A DNA stretch of 64,000 nt, taken from positions 4,960,001-5,024,000 of the forward strand of contig NZ_CP109907.1 of assembly GCF_033097525.1 (NCBI RefSeq), written 5' to 3'. Under the pieces are notes generated by a model. It was not told where the DNA came from and did not search any database. It saw nothing but the letters and a program-made list of their open reading frames with translations. The translations under genes were made by a program, and so were the position numbers. The DNA comes from Sphingobacterium sp. UGAL515B_05. GTDB lineage: Bacteria; Bacteroidota; Bacteroidia; Sphingobacteriales; Sphingobacteriaceae. Of the stretch, positions 8,582-16,432 are shown one piece after another (position 1 is the first letter of the stretch; every line of letters starts with the position of its first letter).

Positions 8582-9571
8582 ATGCGTAATACATTCAGAG
8601 CCTTAATGGTCAGAGAAAATGAAGGAATTTTCAAAAGTAAAGTTGAAGATGTCCCTTTCGATCAGATAACCGAAAACGATGTACTGATTAAAGTAGCATA
8701 TTCATCCGTAAATTACAAAGATGCACTATCTGCTTCGGGGAACAAAGGTGTGACGAGAAATTTTCCTCATATACCAGGAATAGATGCTGTAGGAAAGATA
8801 GTTTCTTGTAAATCCAGTCGATTCAATAAGGGAGATAATGTGATTGTAACAGGGTATGATCTGGGAATGAATACTTGGGGAGGATTTGGCCAATATATTA
8901 GTGTTCCAGCGGAGTGGATCATCCCATTACCGGCGGGACTAACCCCATTGGAAGCCATGTCATTTGGTACGGCAGGTTTGACAGCTGGTATTTCTGTTTA
9001 TAACTTGATTAAATCAGGGATTATCCCCAACAGCGGGAAAGTTGTAGTAAGTGGAGCTACCGGAGGGGTAGGGAGTCTTTCTGCGGCTATTTTGTCAAAG
9101 ATCGGGTATAATGTCGTCGCCATATCCGGGAAGAGCACTGATTATTTTCAGCGTACTCTTGGTGTTTCTGAAGTCATATCAAGAGAAGATTTTATTACAA
9201 AATATGACGCGTGTGCCCTATCACGTAACGATTTTGCGGCAGGTATTGACTGTGTAGGAGGGAAGATCCTATCCGGCATAATAAAATCACTACATTATAA
9301 CGGAGTAGTAACCTGTTGTGGAAATGTGGCCTCTGGAGATCTAAATACCAGCATATATCCATTTATATTAAGAGGGGTCAAGCTGATCGGAATAGATTCG
9401 GTGGAGCAACCATTACAATTTAAGGAAGAGATCTGGAATTTACTTGCAAAGGATTTCAAACCTGAATTTCTATCAGACATGGTGCAGATAATCTCAATGG
9501 ATGAATTAACACATGCATTGGATACGGTTCTAAAAGGCGGCTCTAAAAGTCGTTTTGTCGTAAAACAGTAA
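8582..9571 (+). CDS. YhdH/AcuI-type zinc-independent quinone oxidoreductase
   Basis: Medium-chain dehydrogenase/reductase of the YhdH/AcuI group, which reduces acrylyl-CoA or related reactive enones with NADPH. The catalytic-domain signature (VAYSSVNYKDALSASGNKG, then PHIPGIDAVG), the nucleotide-binding loop (VVVSGATGGVGSLSAAILSK) and the 329-residue length fit. No structural-zinc cysteine cluster is present. The start is the ATG at 8582. The divergent HxlR regulator suggests induction by electrophiles. Family is sure; natural substrate is not. Confidence 0.88.
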   Translation: MRNTFRALMVRENEGIFKSKVEDVPFDQITENDVLIKVAYSSVNYKDALSASGNKGVTRNFPHIPGIDAVGKIVSCKSSRFNKGDNVIVTGYDLGMNTWGGFGQYISVPAEWIIPLPAGLTPLEAMSFGTAGLTAGISVYNLIKSGIIPNSGKVVVSGATGGVGSLSAAILSKIGYNVVAISGKSTDYFQRTLGVSEVISREDFITKYDACALSRNDFAAGIDCVGGKILSGIIKSLHYNGVVTCCGNVASGDLNTSIYPFILRGVKLIGIDSVEQPLQFKEEIWNLLAKDFKPEFLSDMVQIISMDELTHALDTVLKGGSKSRFVVKQ

Positions 9572-9772
9572 TAGCTCCAAGGCGTAGGCTGTCCTGATCG
9601 GATGGTCTAAATACTTCATTGGCAGGGAACGAATGCTCGGTGAATGATGCGTCACTAAGATGTTCTGTTTCCCTTCACTTGGACCAAGACTTTCCGCCAG
9701 CCATTGCCTAGAAACGACCATACATGTGAACCACGCTAGTGCAAATAAAATTTTAATTTTTGGGTGTTTCAT
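9530..9772 (-). pseudogene. Chimeric debris containing a metallophosphoesterase fragment
   Basis: A short reverse-strand frame of 80 codons starts with a signal-like segment (MKHPKIKILFALAWFTCMVV) that runs straight into SRQWLAESLG and ILVTHHSPSIRSLP, the stretch that carries the metal-binding histidines near the end of calcineurin-like metallophosphoesterases. No other phosphoesterase motif is present and the frame runs into the 3' end of the oxidoreductase gene. It overlaps the start of the truncated serine hydrolase by four bases. I read it as the join of two gene fragments, not a functional gene. Confidence 0.5.
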
Positions 9773-10775
9773 CGGTCCTTTCTAAATGTCAGACCGGCAA
9801 AGTCAACCACTTGTTGATTGTCTTTTTGAGATAAGGAAACATTAAATCCTCCAAAACCTGCATTTATTCCACATGTAACAGCGTATTTAGGTGATATTAC
9901 ATATAAAGGTATAGACCTAACACTGCCAAATGTCGTAAACTTCATCATTAAAACTTTTTCTTTTGAAATATAAATTTCAACTTCTCTAAATTTTGTATCT
10001 CCAATTAGCATCTGATAACCGAAATGCTTGTATTTTCCTAATGCATTCTCCCATGAAGAACGATCAAGGTTTTTGAGCTTTAGTCCATACTCGCGTTCAC
10101 GATCTTCAATTCTTTGAAATAAAAAAGTTTCGGTATTAACTTTCTTAAAAACAAATCTTTTGTTATTTCTTTCCACTAAGCTATCATTTGGAAATATTTC
10201 GATAGGCAGAAATTCATCCTTTGATAAAGGAGTAAGAAAATATTGTCTTTCCCCATCAATAAGTTTGAGACGATCTTTTTCTAAAATGACTTTGATATAC
10301 CCTTCGGCCTGCGCATAATTACCTACATGTCTTTTCAGGCTATGATTAGATAATTTGATTGGGGCCGATGAACTGTGAATTTTTCCTGTTATAGGAGCAG
10401 GAAATAGGTCGCTAATCTTCAGTTGGTACTTGTTCAAGAAACTGAAACAAAATTCTTCTGCAATTGCACCACCTTCTGCTGAGTTTGTCATGACAATTAC
10501 CGCAAATTTACTTTTGGGAATTAATAGCAGTTTTGCCTGTGCAAATCCTGCACTTCCAGCGTGATAGACAGCAAAATTGGAATCATTTTTAAACATAAAC
10601 CAGCCTAAGCCTTTTTTATTACTTTCAATAGGCACATTTTGGTTCTGCAGCGAAAACATTTCATGGATAGTTGAGGAATCGACTATTGAAGAATTTTCTC
10701 CGTTATATGCTTTCATAAGACCAATAACATATTTCGAAAAATCATTTATATTGGTGTAAAAGTTTTCTTTCGATT
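9769..10775 (-). pseudogene. 5'-truncated beta-lactamase-fold serine hydrolase
   Basis: On the reverse strand the frame is open from a stop codon near 10775 and reads NINDFSKYVIGLMKAYNG before the first ATG at 10716. It then has the third catalytic box (YHAGSAGFAQAKLLLIP, in the place of HxG) and a beta-rich C-terminal extension. The SxxK and YxN boxes, which should lie in the missing first 200 residues, are absent, so the enzyme cannot be catalytic. An intact relative with all three boxes is at 17714-19162. A truncated open frame of 315 codons could still be expressed from 10716. Confidence 0.7.
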
Positions 10776-11051
10776 AAAATCAGCCGATTTTATTCCGTAA
10801 AGTAAACTTATAAAAAAATCCAAATGGAAAAATAGCGCATGTTAAAATATTGAAGGATTTTCAGATTCAAACTTTAACACCGTAATTCATAATTTTGTAT
10901 TCTATAAGATTTCACCAAAATGAGTCTAGAAATAAATTAACTGGAGGAAATGTCGCTTGCACCCCGATGGTCCACTTAGGGAAATAGTGGAAAGTAATTG
11001 GATGGCAAAAAATAATGGAAGACGATTAAAGATATAAATGTAAATTTGGAC

Positions 11052-11624
11052 ATGAGTAAAATCCTGCGAGAACAGTTCGGAAAATATATCGATATATCAG
11101 ATGTCGAGTTTGATTATATCCTGAGCCATTTCAGCTTTAGGAAATTCAAAAAGCATCAATTCCTTATACAGGAAGGTCAGTCCGTATTAAATGATTATTT
11201 TTTGCTCTCTGGCTGTGTGAAATCGTATTATACTGACGAAATCGGGAAAATACATATTCTTCTATTCGCTATTCAGGATTGGTGGATAACAGATTATGAA
11301 GCCTATTATTATCAAAAGAATGCAAAAGTAAATATTGATTGTCTGGAAGATACCGAAGTGCTATGCCTTAGCAATGAAAACAGAGAAAAGCTCTGTCGCG
11401 AATTCCATCAAGTCGAACATTTTTTCAGAAAGAAAACAAACCGCAGGAACGTGGCGTTGCAAAACAGAATCCTATCGTTATTGAGCAGCTCTGCAAAGGA
11501 ACGTTATGAAAAGTTTGTAGGGGAGTATCCATCATTGGTGCAAAAGTTGCCCAAGCACATTTTAGCTGCTTATCTTGGTGTTACAAGAGAAACACTGAGT
11601 CGCTTATACTCACCAAACAATTGA
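11052..11624 (+). CDS. Crp/Fnr-family transcriptional regulator (paralogue 1)
   Basis: The N-terminal cyclic-nucleotide-binding-like beta barrel (FRKFKKHQFLIQEGQ, then FLLSGCVKSYYTD) is followed by a dimer helix and a C-terminal winged helix (KHILAAYLGVTRETLSRLYS). The barrel lacks a clear cAMP phosphate-binding cassette, as usual in Bacteroidota members. The ATG at 11052 is preferred to an in-frame TTG at 11046. It is followed by a YceI gene and is closely related to the regulator at 13472; both have the same downstream motif (see 11642 and 14055). Confidence 0.9.
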   Translation: MSKILREQFGKYIDISDVEFDYILSHFSFRKFKKHQFLIQEGQSVLNDYFLLSGCVKSYYTDEIGKIHILLFAIQDWWITDYEAYYYQKNAKVNIDCLEDTEVLCLSNENREKLCREFHQVEHFFRKKTNRRNVALQNRILSLLSSSAKERYEKFVGEYPSLVQKLPKHILAAYLGVTRETLSRLYSPNN

Positions 11625-11627
11625 TCT

Positions 11628-11650
11628 ACCTCACATTTTTTTTGTGAGGT
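11628..11650 (+). terminator. Hairpin after Crp/Fnr paralogue 1
   Basis: ACCTCACA and TGTGAGGT form an eight-base perfect stem with a seven-T loop directly after the regulator. It may terminate in either direction, but its right arm also forms the TTGTGAGGT motif shared with the second Crp/Fnr cassette, so it could instead be an operator. Confidence 0.45.
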
Positions 11651-11655
11651 ATGTC
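11642..11655 (+). promoter_or_regulatory. Shared motif TTGTGAGGTATGTC upstream of yceI
   Basis: TTGTGAGGTATGTC lies 42 bases before a TTTGTC element (11684) and 72 bases before the YceI start. The second Crp/Fnr cassette has TTGTGAGGTTTGTC 43 bases before TTTGTC. Thirteen of 14 bases match. I infer an activator site for the upstream Crp/Fnr protein, with TTTG as part of a Bacteroidetes -7 element. Confidence 0.5.
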
Positions 11656-11713
11656 CTTTCTATCTTTAAAGAATACCCTGAATTTTGTCTTGTCAAATTA
11701 AAAATCTAGCACA

Positions 11714-12235
11714 ATGACAACATTTAACATTCAAACAGAAAGCAGCACTGTCAATTGGACAGGGAAGAAAGTTCTAGGCTTACACACAGGAACTATTCAA
11801 ATCAAAAATGGTTTTTTGAGTTTTGAAAACGATGAGATCATCGATGGAGAAATACATATTGACATGACTTCAATTGTAATCACCGATATTTCTGACAAAT
11901 CTATTTACATGGAATTTTTTCATCATTTAAACCACGATGATTTTTTCTCGGTCGATCAATTTAAGAAAGCATCTTTGAAAATCAGGAATGGGAGAAAGGA
12001 AAATACGCATTACATTATTAGTGGCGATTTGACCATTAAGGACATTACACAGCCCATTCATTTTACGGCAACTGTGGAAATATTTAACGATTTCTTGCAT
12101 GCATTGGGCGAAATCAAAATTGATCGTACATTGTACAATATTCGGTATGGGTCAGGAAAGTTTATTCCGAATTTGGGCGACAAATTGATTTATGATGAGT
12201 TTGTACTACAGTTCAAATTAGTTGGGCAACGCTAA
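11714..12235 (+). CDS. YceI-family lipid-binding-like protein
   Basis: A 173-residue YceI-like beta barrel: TESSTVNWTGKKVLGLHTG at the start, the GEIHIDMTSI-type strand, HLNHDDFFSVDQFKKASLKI and ISGDLTIKDITQPIHF. YceI proteins bind isoprenoid-like lipids in a long hydrophobic pocket. There is no signal peptide, so this member is probably cytoplasmic, as many Bacteroidota paralogues are. It sits 90 bases behind a Crp/Fnr regulator and 10 bases ahead of a nitronate monooxygenase, likely in one transcript with it. Confidence 0.9.
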   Translation: MTTFNIQTESSTVNWTGKKVLGLHTGTIQIKNGFLSFENDEIIDGEIHIDMTSIVITDISDKSIYMEFFHHLNHDDFFSVDQFKKASLKIRNGRKENTHYIISGDLTIKDITQPIHFTATVEIFNDFLHALGEIKIDRTLYNIRYGSGKFIPNLGDKLIYDEFVLQFKLVGQR

Positions 12236-12245
12236 ATTTATTCAT

Positions 12246-13313
12246 ATGTGGACAAAAACAAAATTCACTAAACTTCTTGGAATAGATTTACCCCTCGTTC
12301 AAGGTCCCTTTGGTGGAAAATTATCCTCGGAGGATCTTACAGCACTAGTTTCAAATAAGGGTGGATTGGGATCTTACGGTGGGCAGCCTTATGGTGCTGC
12401 CGAACTAATTTCTATTTCTAGAGGCATCAAAAAATTGACCGCAAAACCATTTAACATTAATCTATGGGTTAATGGTCAAGATGCTACGGCAGGAGATTTT
12501 GATGAAAGCAAGTTCCAGCAAGTTATCAAACTTTTGGAGCCATACTTTGAAGAGGTCGGTGCAGAACCACCCACATTTCCTTTGCAAGGTAGCCCTAAGT
12601 TTGAAGAGCAGATTGAAGCTATTTTTGAGATAAAGCCAACGGTTTTTAGTTTTGTTTATGGCATACCCGCTGAAGCAATTTTGGAGAAATGCCGGAGCTT
12701 AGGGATCATAACGATAGGAACTGCTACTACGTTAGATGAAGCTATCGCGATAGAACATGCAGGAGTAGATGCTGTGGTAGCCACAGGATTTGATGCAGGT
12801 GGGCATCGGGTTTCATTTTTGGATAAACCTGAGGAAAGTTTAATAGGAACGTTTTCATTGATTCCGCAAGTCGCGGATACTGTAAAAATCCCTATTATAG
12901 CCGCTGGCGGTATTGCCGATGCCCGTGGGGTAAAAGCGGCAATGGCATTAGGTGCCGATGCGGTGCAAATAGGAACTGCTTTTCTGGCTACCCGGCAATC
13001 TGGAGCAAGTAAAATACATCGTGAAAAATTATTCTCAAAAGAAGCCCGTTATACAACATTGACCAAAGTTTTTACTGGAAGGTTATCACGAGGAATAAAA
13101 AACCGCTTGACAGAGGAGTTAAAAGAATTTCAAAATAGTTTTGCCCCTTATCCATTACAAGGGAAAATAGTTGGTAAACTGGGAGCGTATCCTGCAAATT
13201 CCGAATCGAATCCTGAATTGAAATCGTTTTGGGCAGGTCAGGCAGCCTCTATTCTCCAATATCATGATGCAGAAAAATTGATTGCAACTATTATTGCTGA
13301 AATGGAAAGATAA
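12246..13313 (+). CDS. Nitronate monooxygenase (NMO/2-nitropropane dioxygenase family)
   Basis: FMN-dependent TIM-barrel enzyme that oxidises alkyl nitronates such as propionate 3-nitronate. Seen are the N-terminal LPLVQGPFGG, the phosphate-binding loop IIAAGGIADARGVKAAMALGADAVQIGTAF (quoted here only as the blocks IIAAGGIADARG and LGADAVQIGTAF) and ATGFDAGGHR, where the histidine is the usual active-site residue. The ATG at 12246 is chosen over a TTG at 12222 that would overlap the YceI gene. Co-transcription with YceI is likely. The exact class and substrate are uncertain. Confidence 0.87.
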   Translation: MWTKTKFTKLLGIDLPLVQGPFGGKLSSEDLTALVSNKGGLGSYGGQPYGAAELISISRGIKKLTAKPFNINLWVNGQDATAGDFDESKFQQVIKLLEPYFEEVGAEPPTFPLQGSPKFEEQIEAIFEIKPTVFSFVYGIPAEAILEKCRSLGIITIGTATTLDEAIAIEHAGVDAVVATGFDAGGHRVSFLDKPEESLIGTFSLIPQVADTVKIPIIAAGGIADARGVKAAMALGADAVQIGTAFLATRQSGASKIHREKLFSKEARYTTLTKVFTGRLSRGIKNRLTEELKEFQNSFAPYPLQGKIVGKLGAYPANSESNPELKSFWAGQAASILQYHDAEKLIATIIAEMER

Positions 13314-13325
13314 TATCCCAACTAC

Positions 13326-13412
13326 TGTCTACCGTAACGCTCAAGCAAAGTGCTCAGGCTATTCGTGCTGATGCTATTATTGGGCTTAACGTAGATAATT
13401 AGAATTTTTGGA
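13326..13412 (+). pseudogene. Relic of a YbjQ (UPF0145) gene, 3' end
   Basis: The segment reads TVTLKQSAQAIRADAIIGLN then VDN and a stop, matching the ETLKHRAQTIRADAIIGLSV segment of the intact YbjQ-family gene at 31862-32173. Nucleotide identity is highest over ATTCGTGCTGATGCTATTAT. Nothing of the first 60 codons remains. Confidence 0.7.
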
Positions 13413-13471
13413 ATGGGTTGAAATAAATTAAAAACAAACTAAAATCAGCCACAATTGGTACCTATCACCCA

Positions 13472-14044
13472 ATGGAAAATAAATATAATTTATTAAAAGA
13501 ACATATAGAGAACGTTGTTGCGCTTACCGAAGAAGAGTTTGCATTTATAAGAGCATGTTTTATTTACAAGCACTATAAAAAATCTGAATGTATTTTTAAG
13601 GAAGGCGAAGAGGTAAAATATCTATACTTCGTATTGTCGGGGCTTCTTAAACTTTATTATACCGATGAAAATATTAAGGAGCATATTGTTTCATTTGCAA
13701 TGGAAGATTGGTGGGAAACGGACGTTTCTGCCTTTTATACAAATGGAAATGCTTCATTTACTTTGGAATGCCTAGAGAACACTGAATTACTATGTCTATC
13801 GTTGGATGATTTTGATCGATTGTGCAATCATTTACAAAAGATGGAGCGCTTTTTCCTACGCAAATCAATTGCGGGCCATATAGGTTCGCAGCAGCGCATC
13901 CTATCTTTTTTAACTTCAGGTGCCAAAGAAAGATATGAGCAGTTGATTGCCCGAAATCCGGCATTGATACAAAGAATCCCAAAATCGCTGCTTGCTTCTT
14001 ACCTAGGTGTGTCCAGGGAAACGTTAAGTCGCCTGTTTTCCTGA
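13472..14044 (+). CDS. Crp/Fnr-family transcriptional regulator (paralogue 2)
   Basis: Same architecture as the regulator at 11052: beta barrel (YKKSECIFKEGEEVKYLYFV, then LSGLLKLYYTDE), a WWETD segment shared in place with the paralogue's WWITD, and a winged helix (KSLLASYLGVSRETLSRLFS). The two proteins align over their full length. It is followed after 78 bases by a RidA-family gene, with the shared 14-base motif in between, so the pair looks like a second copy of a regulator-plus-target cassette. Confidence 0.9.
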   Translation: MENKYNLLKEHIENVVALTEEEFAFIRACFIYKHYKKSECIFKEGEEVKYLYFVLSGLLKLYYTDENIKEHIVSFAMEDWWETDVSAFYTNGNASFTLECLENTELLCLSLDDFDRLCNHLQKMERFFLRKSIAGHIGSQQRILSFLTSGAKERYEQLIARNPALIQRIPKSLLASYLGVSRETLSRLFS

Positions 14045-14054
14045 TTTTATTAAA

Positions 14055-14068
14055 TTGTGAGGTTTGTC
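14055..14068 (+). promoter_or_regulatory. Shared motif TTGTGAGGTTTGTC upstream of ridA-like gene
   Basis: TTGTGAGGTTTGTC begins 10 bases after the Crp/Fnr stop codon; TTTGTC follows at 14098-14103, 25 bases before the RidA start. The layout copies that of the first cassette at 11642, which supports an operator and promoter role. Confidence 0.5.
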
Positions 14069-14122
14069 ACACGGGGTTATGTAAAATTATCGGGAGCTTT
14101 GTCTCACAATAAATTTACAACA

Positions 14123-14512
14123 ATGGAAAAGAAAGTAATCAATCCCTGGAAATGGCAGGATGCCAGAAATTATGTGCAGGCAATTGAAGTTAAACATGCA
14201 GATTCAACTTTATATGTATCAGGACAATGTGCCATTAATGATGAGGGAATATCGAGTATTGCTGATATGAGAAGGCAGATTTTTCATACTATTGAAAATC
14301 TTGAAAAAGTTATTCTACAAAGTGGTTATGAAGTTAAAGATCTTGTCCGACTAAATATCTACACCACCGATTCTTCTGAATTATTTGAAAACTTCGATGT
14401 TATTCAACAGTGGCTTAGCAAAAATAAAGTACAGCAGAGTAGTACAGTGTTGGAAGTCAAGGCACTTTTTGAAACTTTAAAGATAGAACTTGAAGCAACT
14501 CTTGCCCGATAA
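14123..14512 (+). CDS. RidA/YjgF-family protein (Rid subgroup)
   Basis: A 129-residue Rid-family protein, the group that hydrolyses reactive enamine/imine intermediates. Conserved blocks are LYVSGQCAINDEG, MRRQIFHTIENLEKVILQSG and DLVRLNIYTTD. The family's catalytic arginine, normally near residue 105 in a 'CRVE'-like context, is not obvious here (the corresponding strand reads SSTVLEVKALFE), so it may belong to a non-RidA subgroup. The ATG at 14123 is chosen because the upstream ATG at 14057 would place the start inside the shared operator motif. Confidence 0.8.
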   Translation: MEKKVINPWKWQDARNYVQAIEVKHADSTLYVSGQCAINDEGISSIADMRRQIFHTIENLEKVILQSGYEVKDLVRLNIYTTDSSELFENFDVIQQWLSKNKVQQSSTVLEVKALFETLKIELEATLAR

Positions 14513-14514
14513 TT

Positions 14515-14651
14515 TCGGGAAGAGTTAACATCGAAAAGTGATTGTTGGAAAGTAATTGATGCTCATCCCCCCAATTTCCTAGTGCTGAAATAACGGGGAT
14601 TAAAGTCTTTCCAAATTCTGTAAGACTGTATTCCACTTCAGGTGGTACAAA
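14515..14651 (-). pseudogene. Relic of an HxlR regulator, C-terminal half
   Basis: Reverse-strand translation gives VPPEVEYSLTEFGKTLIPVI then SALGNWGDEHQ, almost identical to the end of the intact HxlR protein at 16043-16408 (VPPKVEYSLTEFGETLIPVI, AVLGNWGDEHE). The DNA-binding half is missing; the relic stops where an SDR fragment begins on the other strand. Confidence 0.8.
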
Positions 14652-14725
14652 AGGCGGGGGGAAAGGTAATAGCTGAACACCTGTTAAATGCAGGCGCAAC
14701 GGTGATTATTGCGGCGAGCAATGAT
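14640..14725 (+). pseudogene. Relic of an SDR oxidoreductase, NAD-binding loop
   Basis: Forward translation gives GGTKGGGKVIAEHLLNAGAT then VIIAASND, matching GGTKGAGRAIGERLLQAGAT and VIITARNA of the intact SDR at 15123-15914. Only this Rossmann segment remains. It overlaps the HxlR relic at a shared GGTGGTAC, the likely deletion junction. Confidence 0.75.
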
Positions 14726-14728
14726 ATC

Positions 14729-14762
14729 AAAAAAAGCTGGAGTAAATACTTCAGCTTTTTTT
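14729..14762. terminator. Bidirectional intrinsic terminator
   Basis: AAAAAAAGCTG (14729-14739) pairs with CAGCTTTTTTT (14752-14762) around a 12-base loop. The A run and T run make it work on both strands, between the relics and the reverse-strand gene at 14784. Confidence 0.75.
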
Positions 14763-14783
14763 GAATCTAATTTTTTTATTATT

Positions 14784-15101
14784 CTATTCAGTAATGTTCA
14801 GTGATTGAATAAGGCCATTAGACAACTGAAAGTGGAATTTTAAAATGACTGGACTTCCAGGAAAAGACCCATCAATTTCCGCAGATAGAATATTTTCCTT
14901 TTCGTCATAAACCAATGGCTTCATAGAAGCTTGATACTCCTTATTGGATTTATCCATCCATTGTTCAATTTCTACTCTTCCGTTATGGGTTTTGCCTTCG
15001 TCAAAGACTACGGCAGTTTCTGTAAAGCATCGGACATAGGCAGCACTATCGAAATTGTTCTGTGCTTTTACTAACTCGGAGATTACTGTAGGTAAGTTCA
15101 T
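14784..15101 (-). CDS. NTF2-like/SnoaL-like protein
   Basis: A 105-residue cone-shaped NTF2-like domain: an N-terminal helix (VISELVKAQNNFDSAAYVRC) leading to FTETAVVFDEGKTHNGR, then beta strands (ILSAEIDGSFPGSPVILKFH). Such proteins act as small isomerases or cyclases or as binding domains. It lies 21 bases downstream of the SDR gene on the same strand and is probably co-transcribed; SDR plus NTF2-like pairs are common in detoxification operons. Activity unknown. Confidence 0.75.
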   Translation of the reverse strand: MNLPTVISELVKAQNNFDSAAYVRCFTETAVVFDEGKTHNGRVEIEQWMDKSNKEYQASMKPLVYDEKENILSAEIDGSFPGSPVILKFHFQLSNGLIQSLNITE

Positions 15102-15122
15102 ATTTTCTATTTTTAAATTATA

Positions 15123-15914
15123 TTAAATTGTTGGTACTGTTCCACCATCGATTATATATTCAGTTCCTGTTAGATAGCTGGCTCTCGGTGAGACAAGGAA
15201 ACCGACGAATTCAGCCACCTCTATAGGTTCAGCGGGTCGTCCGAAGGGGATTCCACCCAATGCATCCATTACACCTTGTTGCGCTTCTTCTACCGTACTG
15301 TTGGCGTTTCTTGCAATTTCACCCAGCCATGCTTCCGATGCTGTGGTATTAATCCATCCAGGTGAAACAGTCAGTACACGAACACCTTTCGGTGTCACTT
15401 CATTCGATAAACTTTTACTGTAGTTTCGCAGTCCTGCCTTTGCTGCGGCATACGGCAAAGTCGAATCATACAGTGGCAATTTGCCCTGAATTGACGCTAT
15501 ATGGATGATAACGCCTGTTTTCCGATCGATCATCTGCGGTAAAAATCCTCTATCTAGACGAATCGGAGCCAAAAGATTAGTCTGTAGCGTAGATTCCCAA
15601 TCCGCATCGCTTAGCGCTGCAAACCCGCCTGCGGGGGTTGATGAGCCTCCAAGATTGTTTATCAAAATATCCAGTCTTCCATAGTTCGTAAGGATCTCGC
15701 TGACCACTTTTTGGGTACCTTCTGCATTACTCAAATCCGATGCGATGAAATGCAGGTTACTGTTTTCTTTCTCAGGTGCGTTTCTTGCAGTTATTATAAC
15801 TGTTGCTCCTGCCTGTAGCAGTCTTTCGCCAATTGCTCTTCCGGCACCTTTGGTACCGCCGGTCACCAAGGCTATTTTGCCTGATAATTCATTGTTGAAA
15901 TTAAATTGTTCCAT
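15123..15914 (-). CDS. SDR-family NAD(P) oxidoreductase
   Basis: Classical short-chain dehydrogenase/reductase, 263 residues from the ATG at 15914 (a TTG at 15938 is less likely). The cofactor loop is TGGTKGAGRAIGE, the NNLGG motif is present, the catalytic triad is Ser in IHIASIQG and Tyr/Lys in YAAAKAGL, and the C-terminus has YLTGTEYIIDGG. It is divergent from the HxlR regulator at 16043 across a 128-base region with nested inverted repeats, which points to HxlR control. Substrate unknown. Confidence 0.9.
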   Translation of the reverse strand: MEQFNFNNELSGKIALVTGGTKGAGRAIGERLLQAGATVIITARNAPEKENSNLHFIASDLSNAEGTQKVVSEILTNYGRLDILINNLGGSSTPAGGFAALSDADWESTLQTNLLAPIRLDRGFLPQMIDRKTGVIIHIASIQGKLPLYDSTLPYAAAKAGLRNYSKSLSNEVTPKGVRVLTVSPGWINTTASEAWLGEIARNANSTVEEAQQGVMDALGGIPFGRPAEPIEVAEFVGFLVSPRASYLTGTEYIIDGGTVPTI

Positions 15915-15960
15915 TTTTACAAATTGTTTATAGGACAAAATTGGGCTATAAAAACAGTTG

Positions 15961-16013
15961 GCACAAGTACGGAATTACGAATCATATAGGGATAAATTAT
16001 TCCCCTATTGTGC
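15961..16013. promoter_or_regulatory. Nested inverted repeats between SDR and HxlR genes
   Basis: Outer arms GCACAA (15961-15966) and TTGTGC (16008-16013) enclose an imperfect inner repeat ATAGGGA...TCCCCTAT around ATAAATTA. It sits midway in the divergent intergenic region and is a candidate operator of the HxlR protein. Confidence 0.45.
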
Positions 16014-16042
16014 AAATCGGAACATACCTTTAATTTTGGAAT

Positions 16043-16408
16043 ATGTATGAGAGAAAAATAATTCCGAACCTGAACTGTGGTCTTGACTTGATCGGTGAAG
16101 TACTTTACGGCAAATGGAAAATACGTTTGCTCTGGTTTATTGATCAGGGATATCAACGACCAAGTGAATTGCAGCGTAAGATCCCAGATGCTTCGCGTAG
16201 GGTTTTAAATATCCAGTTAAAGGAGTTGGAAGATCATGGACTGATTACAAAGAAAATATACCCCGTGGTACCTCCAAAAGTTGAATATAGTCTTACCGAA
16301 TTCGGCGAGACTTTGATTCCCGTTATTGCCGTATTGGGAAACTGGGGAGATGAACATGAAGAACTTCTGCGTTCGCTGATTTTAAATCGTTTTAATTCAG
16401 AAAGCTAA
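16043..16408 (+). CDS. HxlR-family transcriptional regulator
   Basis: A 121-residue HxlR winged-helix protein: DLIGEVLYGKWKIRLLWFI, the recognition region RPSELQRKIPDASRRVLNIQ and the wing VPPKVEYSLTEFGETLIPVI. The usual N-terminal cysteine is present (LNCGLDLIGE). It is divergent from the SDR gene, its probable target. A deleted copy of the same regulator-SDR pair lies 1.4 kb away at 14515-14725 in opposite orientation. Confidence 0.9.
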   Translation: MYERKIIPNLNCGLDLIGEVLYGKWKIRLLWFIDQGYQRPSELQRKIPDASRRVLNIQLKELEDHGLITKKIYPVVPPKVEYSLTEFGETLIPVIAVLGNWGDEHEELLRSLILNRFNSES

Positions 16409-16432
16409 TATACATCACTACTGTCAAAAATA

